Shown here piece by piece: positions 10,501 to 16,425 of a DNA stretch of 60,854 nucleotides. Positions within the stretch are counted from its first letter, which is position 1. Every line of letters begins with the position of its first letter. The notes beneath the pieces were generated by a model that was not told the DNA's origin, ran no database searches, and was given only the letters and a program-made list of their open reading frames with translations. The position numbers and the translations under genes are program-made. This DNA comes from a virus, in the IMG/VR virus record IMGVR_UViG_3300005609_000008, positions 1 through 60,854 of that record; one strand, 5' to 3'.

Positions 10501-11333
10501 TCAATCTCCTCTTGTAGTAACTCAGAGAATGTAGCACCCATTTCAAGAACTGATCCTGCTGCTGCAAATGCGTATGGAAGCGTTGCTGCTGCACCTGCTA
10601 TTGCTCCTGGTACTGCTCCAACACCACCTGCTAAAGCACCTGAACCTGCTCCTACTGCTGCACCTGAACCTATTACTGAACCTGCAGCTACTAAGGAATC
10701 TTTATTAGTTCCCATAGATGTTATAGAACTAATTATAACTTCAGGAATAACTTGTAATCCTGACTTAGCTAACCCCATAACAACCCCCATAAAACCTTTT
10801 CCATTTTCTTCGTAGGTCTTTTGGTAAGCCATCATCTCATCAGATGGACCTAGTTTCTGTGCCTCTTTATTGGCTTCAATAAAACTGTATATATCTTCAT
10901 CGGTAGCGTTTGCACCTCGTAGTAATATGTCTGATGCATCTTCAGCAACCTGACCTTGATAGTAACCTGTAGCAACACTACGAGCCATGTCATCTACAAA
11001 GTCTCCTAGTCCTATTCTTGTTACTGCATCAAAGCCTCTTAGTATGTCACCAAAAGTTCCTTCAAAAAAGTCCTGTTCAGTCTGTGGTTGTATAGCCGAA
11101 GAAATGTTTTCCGTAACCAATTCCCCATTTTGATCTTGAGCAATAAAACCTGATTCGTCTTTTTTTTTTTGAGAAAATGCAGCTTCAAATTCTTGTAAAT
11201 CGGCAAAAGCACCTGGCTTTATTATAGAAAACAAAGTAGCATTATCAACTTGGTTTGCAAAATCTTGAAACTCTTCAAAAGATGAAAAAGCTCCATCAAC
11301 AGTTAATCCAAATAAATCTTCAATTTCAAACAT
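1530..11333 (-). CDS. Giant polyvalent virion protein with zincin and ADP-ribosyltransferase-like domains
   Basis: 3267 aa, 16% of the window. Visible parts in order: a Gly/Ala-rich hydrophobic stretch at about residues 214-263, possibly membrane-penetrating; charged coiled coils around 430-580 and 880-1040; a Pro-Ala repeat at about 793-814; a zincin-like peptidase with HEVFH at 1077-1081 and a downstream EESIAELFG helix; an unassigned globular region at about 1225-1570; a segment at about 1690-1880 (FKNWFGNWE, SKVVDENGEPLPV, FHFG) matching the ADP-ribosyltransferase domains of phage polyvalent proteins; then over 1200 mostly helical residues with an acidic block near 2990-3005 and a tail repeating SSPFGP. 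DAPQSRKQ-type motifs separate several domains. As the last gene after the internal virion proteins, it is probably packaged and ejected (inference). No lytic transglycosylase domain is evident. Confidence 0.75.
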   Translation of the reverse strand: MFEIEDLFGLTVDGAFSSFEEFQDFANQVDNATLFSIIKPGAFADLQEFEAAFSQKKKDESGFIAQDQNGELVTENISSAIQPQTEQDFFEGTFGDILRGFDAVTRIGLGDFVDDMARSVATGYYQGQVAEDASDILLRGANATDEDIYSFIEANKEAQKLGPSDEMMAYQKTYEENGKGFMGVVMGLAKSGLQVIPEVIISSITSMGTNKDSLVAAGSVIGSGAAVGAGSGALAGGVGAVPGAIAGAAATLPYAFAAAGSVLEMGATFSELLQEEIEGELTPEKIREALNDDKIYTSLRNRALARGLTIGVIDAFTGRLGGKVAGKILSKAGKGATKGTKIKSVLAASGIESVGGSLGEATARGVIGQEMDISEIALEGIAEAPGGVKDVISARFSKPKYRVNGKKVDVETIDNLIETMTLDQLQSTKIKIDNDYEGRAEKLSDRILQLNTERLILEANPDINPETLAEITKLQLELSKLEGNKTEVAKEKASILKSKIKDLQENQLEAEVNTEVDAFRELEQSEQLKYIEQASKELVEESEAKGDEEFEITEQQNLERAVELFNKDQQTETDTEVEVTSKEETEVKEERYNDSQVPVSQQNITYEDGNGETNIATVTTQLDGSRKVQISDEEGAVFFRETISKDNTLTNEEYVSVSTKGDVKSTEEVDIKTVINPKLESRMSDRQRKAAGLDVTPEAEVEVDDEVVYEMNKTNKKTWSKDFEILDNRKGQEQALFDEEGNKTSDKWWVVNKVTGQIIEVGTKTMAKDIIANAPAYAETFGDGTKVGVDMIVTPAPAPTPAPAPAPAPTPKAEVKVEEQVEVTPEGNERVNQVVELSPNFREDNGEVIMGGISVKVEDLIAMTDNQFNDFVKDVTKRFKLKTPATPQTDPEISRLENEIENDQMSAETILEEITIEQDNYKEEVARIKEEKAKIRKDKKLSKEQKIEAIEEKVAEQEDLKDERDGVIESYREDLKQKKSEIRKAKKALEKITQKPRKQVTKVEKKITKVEKQIDNARRALEKLDKDIKIVLHSDDSSYRKATGEETIKKSSNGEYNPRTKTIHINATKVQDNTVAHEVFHALLLRNGITNKQAKAITDRMFKAVKKTASPELLEKLKKHSDKYESALESEESIAELFGLLASELPKMDAPTQNLVQRWVNKLAKILGVKKFTDAEVIDLLNVVSAKVKAGQEITEQDVEILEVEEQGGSGQVGTFTFTFKDRKQKAPNIKDDTRDYAKNIIQKDLQDYRGQNFVTNMYDFTNAGPTNIGAGIVLDLYGGKNYVADMMEKTGTKLGEVSNVAAFNTQGQAEGFIKNAIDGNANLFAPHVGTKEGSWQFQQNIFEQLTEKLLDNNILTNQELIESFNDGLKSKNGQNALNIFNKKYKKAQSKEGSNLPKLKNTNNLNDFIENPKRLVELLDIDNNYSPDLRKILNDKIASNKKVQAALGVKNKIQFAELLEDPMNLGSQKFDIIGLVEFDNTTFETPSRPKKGDADYHPSFAWTVKAKIKTIVQPTNFYQSTEVTDSYTKFNKSGAVVSTRENTKDFKSSNVSSSAGSGPKVATVKAEIKKDAPQSRKQKTSIIPADISDAPQSRKQIDMKRLNKMADTFYMKKNGYIPYRTTPLGELQRAARRFGLRVETRYITEGRRRGTPTGYYLSFGKNPEGFPIMFNPRTKQEKVIKDAPQSRKQIDLAPNGNPSNLTPEQYKLVRTPAFKNWFGNWETDPENSSKVVDENGEPLPVSHFTNNYFDVFKYKETGFHFGEPSIKEDLSIAKGEQFEREINVFLNIRNPLRVEDSHRFDPPILIQQLIKNDIINDEQFETLENLFYDIEENLTEDEYYDSNTLVTKQSDALISVLENEGYDGLVYENAFDSQDSKMSYIIDEQSSKIYVRNNGNVFVGDVVLQSESESRPFITFSSNQGNVYVIENNEGTELTSQDNNRIKELLDAGGFVSTVNSSKTHSDFDLFTGEQKFTDSYVTFESNQSKLADGTNKTFNPDAPSIRKQKPSGKKKPSKKPTRKRTSSIKKAITEIKNVLNITPDEQRKIFKALNDQKKRAKDVKKDIVASLRELTKEGKITPSKMVSVINKVPDDFNNPITVERFVEYMTKVFNDADYGNKMMIANAKKGKARKNVSTKIGIAEGLVDQLQRLFSVKPSLIPDSVLDQYMELINIFGKRESVLSLPPMEQVIQLTEDVLQQLDEEYSMAIELADRYKNAEKVMGDNGVDYAATIKEMLDNEVIDEREYEVMKKYKSQIKSEIATPKTEAEIEAETQEKKAEIEAERQEVIKDVKATKEVDPSVFPSRLERDLAKRFKKLLKTDAINDLSLDDLKNLFKVIDNINNGYLPHYAQIMVGKMNAINDAKVGTNAIKRSKLLPLSKIYANLKSKIGRTGKSPTLELIRRNPTFYIDQVFGDFKTKDIFNSIFKRSAEASAKYTKAIKEVQAKIEKVEQAVFKSFGRNPNKVIMSKYKQMSYLIQQEFLSNPDSNQVNSVEDFLKATIKRIKTETTSYTETDAKMLQEILDKYTANGTKPFDIDQLYESFNVAERNSIRTLEEINKSMTDKAVYTANIIRGNKITPLKNYTHLSVIPDVSKADIIETETSQISDMFNKYLKPSTKAKSLIERTGKVSPLNFDVYASVQRGAKYTLMDFNLTEPIRTARRTLNQIEKNLSDEDGNMSVSNRRKFNAIRDASIESIENLLSNALTQNTIADQAVDYIQKQGYRAILAGIPRASYELLSNILAGIYIDPKGIISGIKNRKLLASPEGKEVMNNLNSTQTNRVFSTGLSGKFVDTGILNQAAGVTASRAKGRVKNTILQLWNKTGQRWIKGVEFTADSLISAPDKLVMQPMWFGAFENRFKQLTGKSPDFDKIAANDEAYMNKYATELNDAKTLADNRSVAMGATDNAFMGILKGTVKPNQGMLLRGFNAFNGFMTRFLIFEYITARTGIMAAVGNGQVNKRQGAALLAGVTTRMIAYTFMGTLVAEAIKDLTEDDDDEDFDFSNFQFEDDDEQGMKSVDKMLGQAMVSAFTSLLFGRDFGNATKSIINLGLENLNEAYGQFLRDGDYDKYRDAIQYTIIPEGKSGRPPQFADIAPNLFAAYSPMIKTLEFGINKLFESDRVQPDAIERQQDERFIRLPLETFGVLGFIPFYKDIRKIVLADMYKGLRKAKKDAANKKKRKEEMLQGYDSESDMKRYNFSLWEITFGPDSPGYETRQAEKELKRKARKLRQQQKDKMYDYTPPVKKRKKQSSPFGPSSNRKGSSPFGPN

Positions 11334-11335
11334 AC

Positions 11336-13225
11336 TTATTCTTCTGTATTAAATATTTTTGTGGCTTCAGTTATATCTACATTTTCTTGAGCCATAATTT
11401 CGGCAATAGTTCTTTTTCTTTTATTGGATGAAGGTTTGCCCTTATTTTTTTTAAATTTCTGTATTTCTAATGTTTTCATAAACGCTTTAAGTTTACGTTT
11501 TTCCTTTTCTCCTTCAACATTACTAATACCCATAAAATCACCTTCTATTGTGACAGACCCCTCATAACCTGCAACATCAATAATAAACTTATCATTGTCT
11601 ATTGGTGTAATAGTTAATTCAAAGTCAGGGAAAGCTTCTTGAATTTTAGCTCTTAATCCTTTTTCTCCTTCATCTTCGCCATAAAAATCTAAATCTTTTA
11701 CGGCTAAATTTAATTTTTTATCTAATGCCTCCATGTCTAAACCTTCCTCTACAACATCATCTATACCTGTTTTTGAAATATATTCTAAGTCTAAATCTGA
11801 AAATTCAGCATCTTTCTTCCAATTACCTCTGTCTAGTATAGTCCTTATATTTTTTTGACCTGTTAATAATGGACTTGCAGATTCAATAAACTGCTCTTGA
11901 GTTTTACGAACTTTAATAGTTTTAGGGTTGCTATCACTCACAGGCTTATTTGCGTCAAAATCAGGATTAGTTTTATCAGCATAAAAACTAATTGTTTTTG
12001 TTTCAAGTTTTCCACTAGTCGGACTTACATATTGTACTGTTACACCATCTTTAGTTCTTTTAACCTCTCTTGTAGCAGGGTTTAAAGTGCTAAAATAATC
12101 AGTCAATGTTTGCATATCAGTCTCACCTCCAAACCATAATTTACCAACATTAGAGATAATTTTGTCTTGTTGTTGTCTCTCTTCTCTAGCATTTTTATCT
12201 GATTGACTTTCTGGTGTAGGTTCTTTTTGAGTTTCCTTACGACCTAGTTGTTTGTCTATGTGTCTTCTTAAAAACTCTTCAGCTTTAGCTTTTTGTTTTT
12301 TACCCATTTCACTTGTAACATCCATAATCATTTTACCTGATCCTGGTTGTGAAGGGTCTTCTATCATAAGTATAGAGTTTTCGTCTTGGTCTTTTTTATT
12401 AAAAACAGTATTATAACCACCAACATAATCTTTAAGAATACTAGCAACCCCATTTGGAATTTGTACTTGACTCTGAACCATATCATTTACCATAATATCA
12501 AAATCTTTCATCTGCCTAACATCATCGATAGTTCGGTATAATCCATCTGTTGTTAAATAGGTGTCTGCAAATTTAGCAACCTCAGCGTCTAAATCATCTA
12601 ATTGATACTTTAGTATTTCTTGAGATAAAGAAAAGTTTAACTGTTGCACTGTAGTAAAATTACCAGGAGTTCTATCCATAGTAACAACCTTTTTTCCATC
12701 AACATCTTTCTCTACTAATTTACCAATACTTACCTGACCATTTGTAGGGTTAATATAAGCCTCATGATTAGAAAAATTTGCGAATCCTTCAAGCCTAGCT
12801 AACATATCAGCATCTAGTTGAGACGTAGTTCCATTTTGAAACTTCTTCATTCTATCAGAGTATATGGCTTGGTATTTTTTTCCTAAATTAAAAAGTTGTG
12901 TAGTTCCTTGGGTAAGATTAGCACGACCAATGTTATAGTCTTTTAATTTTAACTGACCTGATTTTAATAGTTGGTCTTGCATTAAACGCATCTGTTGTGC
13001 GTTGTTTGCATATGTCATAGCGAACTCATTTAACCCTCTGTGGTCTCCTTGTGGAGCTTCTGAAAGGGTTGCACCTAATTCTGCAGTAGCATCATTAATA
13101 GCCTGTCTTTTAGACTCTCTAATAGCCTCAGCCTCTTTGAGAGAGTTTACCATATTAGAGGTAATCTCTGCCCAATTTACTTGATTGCTAGCATCCCTTT
13201 CTGCGTATTTATAATATGTTGCCAT
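11336..13225 (-). CDS. Probable internal virion protein
   Basis: 629 aa, ending 2 bases before the giant protein gene and transcribed just ahead of it. It is rich in Lys, Glu and Gln with long helical stretches (residues 30-120 and 320-350), and a basic Lys/Arg/Ser-rich stretch near the C-terminus. No enzyme motif was found. In podoviruses two or three internal or ejected proteins of increasing size follow the tail tube genes, and its position fits that pattern. Identity is inferred from context only. Confidence 0.6.
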   Translation of the reverse strand: MATYYKYAERDASNQVNWAEITSNMVNSLKEAEAIRESKRQAINDATAELGATLSEAPQGDHRGLNEFAMTYANNAQQMRLMQDQLLKSGQLKLKDYNIGRANLTQGTTQLFNLGKKYQAIYSDRMKKFQNGTTSQLDADMLARLEGFANFSNHEAYINPTNGQVSIGKLVEKDVDGKKVVTMDRTPGNFTTVQQLNFSLSQEILKYQLDDLDAEVAKFADTYLTTDGLYRTIDDVRQMKDFDIMVNDMVQSQVQIPNGVASILKDYVGGYNTVFNKKDQDENSILMIEDPSQPGSGKMIMDVTSEMGKKQKAKAEEFLRRHIDKQLGRKETQKEPTPESQSDKNAREERQQQDKIISNVGKLWFGGETDMQTLTDYFSTLNPATREVKRTKDGVTVQYVSPTSGKLETKTISFYADKTNPDFDANKPVSDSNPKTIKVRKTQEQFIESASPLLTGQKNIRTILDRGNWKKDAEFSDLDLEYISKTGIDDVVEEGLDMEALDKKLNLAVKDLDFYGEDEGEKGLRAKIQEAFPDFELTITPIDNDKFIIDVAGYEGSVTIEGDFMGISNVEGEKEKRKLKAFMKTLEIQKFKKNKGKPSSNKRKRTIAEIMAQENVDITEATKIFNTEE

Positions 13226-13243
13226 TTAAGTTATTGTTTTTTT

Positions 13244-14206
13244 CTAATAAAATCCATACATGCCATTCATTGGATCACCACTTTTTTTTCTTTTAACTTC
13301 TTCAATGATAACTTCGTCTTCTATAGGACCACCATAATTCATTTGACCACCATAGAGTATATTATTCAAATATGATTGTTGTTCTACACTACCTCTGTTT
13401 ATATAAGACTGAGGGTTGGCTAAGAATTGTTTTTCATCAAAAGAACTAAGTCCTTGCTTTCCTCCAAGTTTAGCAAACCTATTCATATCAAATCCTGAAT
13501 TAGTCTTCTGTAATTCCGTAAGCATAAATTTATTTTGCACTGCTTGTTTATCAACTCCTGTGCCTATTCCTAAAAATCCTTTTCCTGAATCCTGCCTAGC
13601 TTGTCTAACTGCTTGTCTTTGACCTTTATTAAAATCTCTAACACCTGCACTTTTTGAAAACAATGGTGCTGCTGCCATAAGTTCAGCACCAAAAGACGCT
13701 AATTGTTGAAACCCTTGTGTCTGTGCTGCAGTAGCAGCCTGACTAGCATCTGATGCTGCCATCTGTGCTCCTGCAACCTCACCTAAATCTAACTGAACAC
13801 CAACGTCACGAAGCCTTGAATCTTCTGCTGCTGCTGCTCTATCTAATGCAGTCAACTCTTGACCCATTGCAGTACGAATTCCTTGTTGACCTTTTTGTTG
13901 TGCTAGTTGTATTCGACCAACACCTGCTGCTGCACCACGTTCAGACTCTCTTGCTGCCTCAACACCCTGTGCTCCTGCAACTAGTAAAGCCTCACGTTCA
14001 AGTTCGTAAGGTTCTTTCTGTATGCCTAATGCGTCTATATAATTTACCTCAAGTTTTTTCCTAGCTGCTGCCATTGCTTTTTCGGCTTCACGCTTGGCTT
14101 TTTCTTCGGCTTTACGTTGTTGACCTGCCTGAAGAAAAGATGCACCCATTCCCCCTGCACTTAATGCTAAACTACCTATTAATAAACCTGTTGCTATTCC
14201 TGCCAT
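13244..14206 (-). CDS. Probable internal virion protein, Ala/Gly-rich with N-terminal hydrophobic helix
   Basis: 320 aa. Residues 3-25 form a hydrophobic, Gly-rich helix (GLLIGSLALSAGGMG), followed by a Lys/Glu/Ala-rich coiled coil to about residue 50 and a long Ala/Gln-rich amphipathic region. This resembles the smallest ejected protein of podoviruses (T7 gp14-like) in layout rather than in sequence. Its start lies inside the end of the upstream cupin gene (13-base overlap), indicating translational coupling. The C-terminal segment has Gly-rich and Tyr-rich ends. Confidence 0.55.
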   Translation of the reverse strand: MAGIATGLLIGSLALSAGGMGASFLQAGQQRKAEEKAKREAEKAMAAARKKLEVNYIDALGIQKEPYELEREALLVAGAQGVEAARESERGAAAGVGRIQLAQQKGQQGIRTAMGQELTALDRAAAAEDSRLRDVGVQLDLGEVAGAQMAASDASQAATAAQTQGFQQLASFGAELMAAAPLFSKSAGVRDFNKGQRQAVRQARQDSGKGFLGIGTGVDKQAVQNKFMLTELQKTNSGFDMNRFAKLGGKQGLSSFDEKQFLANPQSYINRGSVEQQSYLNNILYGGQMNYGGPIEDEVIIEEVKRKKSGDPMNGMYGFY

Positions 14207-14658
14207 AACTTTTCTTTTTTATTGTATTCTTCCATGGTTATTGAAAAAAAATTATTTTCTATGTCTTCCATGTTTTTAGTATTTGTTGGATTAGCTATTA
14301 TATTTATCCAAACACAATCCTCCACACATTTAATTAGCCTTTTAGTTCCCTTTAAAGAGTAAGACCAACAGGGAGCTATATGTTCTACAGTTTCGTTGTC
14401 AGCCTGCAATATAACTTTCCCAGACAATAAAAACCAAAAATGATTGGTATGGTGTATGGCACTTATGACTACACTACCTGCCTTCATTTTCATCTGACGC
14501 ATATATAATCCATCAGAAAAATTGTTTGTTATTGGAAAATGTTCATTGTTAACTAAATTTTTACCATCTCCAAATGTTTGTTCATTATCACTTTCTATAA
14601 GTATGTTTTGTAATACCTCTAGTTTTTTTATAAAATTAACTGATAATTCGCTATTCAT
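14194..14658 (-). CDS. Cupin-fold protein
   Basis: 154 aa. The central region (about 50-125) has the pattern of a single cupin barrel: a strand run MRQMKMKAGSVVIS, a His pair (IHHTNHFWFLLSG), the Gly of the G-x-V-x-L turn, then strands ending in WINII. The full metal-binding set is not obvious, so it may be structural. Small cupins occur in tail-gene clusters of phages. A TATCTTTG box 23 bases upstream suggests its own promoter, so it may lead an operon of cupin, internal proteins and the giant protein. Confidence 0.55.
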   Translation of the reverse strand: MNSELSVNFIKKLEVLQNILIESDNEQTFGDGKNLVNNEHFPITNNFSDGLYMRQMKMKAGSVVISAIHHTNHFWFLLSGKVILQADNETVEHIAPCWSYSLKGTKRLIKCVEDCVWINIIANPTNTKNMEDIENNFFSITMEEYNKKEKLWQE

Positions 14659-14680
14659 TTAATATAATATACTTTTACTT

Positions 14681-14688
14681 CAAAGATA
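14681..14688 (-). promoter_or_regulatory. Bacteroidetes -7 element TATCTTTG (minus strand)
   Basis: CAAAGATA on the plus strand, i.e. TATCTTTG on the minus strand, in the 36-base gap before the cupin gene start at 14658. No good -33 box was seen. It would drive the cupin gene, the internal virion proteins and the giant gene. Confidence 0.55.
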
Positions 14689-14694
14689 CTAATT

Positions 14695-15546
14695 TTATGG
14701 AAATGATTTCATAACCTCTGATCCAACTGCAAATAACTCTACTGCACCTGTATCATTATTGGTTAAAGTAAATACTGCATAGTGACCTAATATACCATGA
14801 GACTCTGCAGTACCATTCTTTATGAAAAAATAATAGCTTGGACTAGTAGGTGGTAAATTACCTATTGGAGTTCCAGCAGAATCTGTGATGGTGGTATCAA
14901 CTATCAAATAATTTTCTCCACTTTGAAGATTAACAACCTTATCTTTTACTTCTCCAATTAAAGTAACTTGATTTGTAAAGCCACTTTTGATGTATAAATA
15001 ATCACCAATACTTAATATTGTTCCAATGTTTACATATGGGTCTGTGCTAAAATTAATGATTACATTATTTGGAGATAAGGTATTTACTGTTGTGTTGTTC
15101 CCAATACCATTGGCAGACCTTAAAGGATATTGAGCTGCACTTGCAGGCTCTGAATTTTGTGCTCTAAGATATCCGAAATAGTTTCCTTCTTTAAGTTTAA
15201 ACTCGTCTTCATTAATAAAGTTCCCAATCTGCTGATCACTATCTGCAGTTGCACTCCACGATGCATCAGACTCTAACTCTAAAGTTTTAAATAATTTATT
15301 CTCTAAAGGTAAATCATTAAACACCGATGTTAGTATGGAAGAAAAATCTTCTCCATAATAATTATTTCTAGTTTCATTTGTGTTATGTCTATAAATATTA
15401 CCTCCCTTAAAAGTGTATAGGTAATTATTCATACCTTGAATCCAATCAGGATAGTAGGTATAAAAAGAAGGAAATCCTTTTACTCCATCATCATATGTTA
15501 AGGTATATTTTGATTCTAATGTTGGTATTGGTACAGGTCCAGCCAT
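14695..15546 (-). CDS. Structural protein, tail region
   Basis: 283 aa. Tyr/Asn-rich N-terminus (FPSFYTYYPDW, YNNY-type stretches with GGNIYRHNT), then beta-rich Ser/Thr/Gly segments typical of tail or baseplate proteins. The YTFKGGNIYRHN pattern resembles phrases in beta-propeller nozzle proteins. No enzyme motif. It sits 3 bases from its upstream neighbour in the tail operon. Identity is inferred from position. Confidence 0.5.
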   Translation of the reverse strand: MAGPVPIPTLESKYTLTYDDGVKGFPSFYTYYPDWIQGMNNYLYTFKGGNIYRHNTNETRNNYYGEDFSSILTSVFNDLPLENKLFKTLELESDASWSATADSDQQIGNFINEDEFKLKEGNYFGYLRAQNSEPASAAQYPLRSANGIGNNTTVNTLSPNNVIINFSTDPYVNIGTILSIGDYLYIKSGFTNQVTLIGEVKDKVVNLQSGENYLIVDTTITDSAGTPIGNLPPTSPSYYFFIKNGTAESHGILGHYAVFTLTNNDTGAVELFAVGSEVMKSFP

Positions 15547-15549
15547 AAT

Positions 15550-16257
15550 TTAAAGGTTTTGACAGTTATTAGATGCATCACATGCTAAAATATCAGTAAC
15601 AAGATTGCTTTGTATTTCCATTACCCTCCAACCATTAGCAGGAGCACTAGTAGACGAAGTTTCAAAATAATAGGCATACCATCCATCAACTAATCCTCCT
15701 ACAATTTCATCACCTAATGTTAAGCTATAGTAGTCATTACCACTAACTGTAGATTTCTGTATAACTATATTATAATTATTAGTACAAAAAGTACTACAAG
15801 GTATAGCTACTCCTGATAGGTATAATTGACTTGTTGGAGGACAAACAGGTCCAGGTTGCTGAATTTGTAAGTTACTTCCAGAATTTTCACGATAAATATT
15901 TGAACCTATTTCTTTGTAAAAACCATCAGCCATAGGAGTGGTTAAAGAATTAGTTTGAAATATTTGTGAAGCAGTTAGAAATGTATCACCTAAAGCCATA
16001 TAAGCAGTAACCTGTACACTTGATACACAAAATAAATCCAAAGCAGATGTTACATTATACTCAAGTGTTATAGGATTCTCAATGCAATTAGGACAAACTT
16101 GTTGAGGTAGAAGAACACAATTAACTTGTTCCCTAGAAATAGTTCCATCAGAATAAAATCCATCTGGAGCACATACAGTTAAATCAATATCTGTAAATAC
16201 TGCAGTGGATAATCCTAATGTAGGTCCGTTTAAATAATAATTTCCTGTTACTGCCAT
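15550..16257 (-). CDS. Cys-rich tail-associated structural protein
   Basis: 235 aa with about ten Cys, several in C-x2-C or C-x4-C spacing (VCPNC, CSTFC). Two repeated phrases, APDGFYSDG and MADGFYKEI, point to internal duplication of a small beta domain; a third variant is LVDGWYAYY near the C-terminus. The Cys pattern resembles the repeat modules at the C-terminus of the 2070-aa protein made just before it, so the two may interact or share ancestry. Function unknown. Confidence 0.5.
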   Translation of the reverse strand: MAVTGNYYLNGPTLGLSTAVFTDIDLTVCAPDGFYSDGTISREQVNCVLLPQQVCPNCIENPITLEYNVTSALDLFCVSSVQVTAYMALGDTFLTASQIFQTNSLTTPMADGFYKEIGSNIYRENSGSNLQIQQPGPVCPPTSQLYLSGVAIPCSTFCTNNYNIVIQKSTVSGNDYYSLTLGDEIVGGLVDGWYAYYFETSSTSAPANGWRVMEIQSNLVTDILACDASNNCQNL

Positions 16258-16258
16258 A

Positions 16259-16414
16259 TTAATTTTTTATTCCAAAATTTAATAATGTGAATATAAATTT
16301 CTTTTTTCCAAAATCAACGTTAAATTTAATAAAAGTTACTTTACCAATTCTAAGGATAAAATCTAATTTATCATTTTGTTTTGCGTTTGATTTCCAACTG
16401 TTAGTGTATTTCAT
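16259..16414 (-). CDS. Small hypothetical protein
   Basis: 51 aa, from ATG at 16414 to TAA at 16259, filling the gap between two tail genes with 1-11 base spacing. Mostly Lys, Phe, Ile and Asn (KFNVDFGKKKFIFTLL), beta-prone. It has no recognised family, but the tight packing supports its being a real gene. Confidence 0.5.
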   Translation of the reverse strand: MKYTNSWKSNAKQNDKLDFILRIGKVTFIKFNVDFGKKKFIFTLLNFGIKN

Positions 16415-16425
16415 AGTTATTTAAT

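Noticed and set aside
10315-10815. 166-aa plus-strand open frame, Ala/Pro/Leu-rich
   Set aside because: Antisense shadow of the Gly/Ala-rich part of the giant minus-strand gene; its composition is what the complement of such codons gives.
13753-14064. 103-aa plus-strand Leu/His-rich frame
   Set aside because: Antisense to the Ala/Gln-rich internal virion protein; Leu-rich shadow expected from that codon use.
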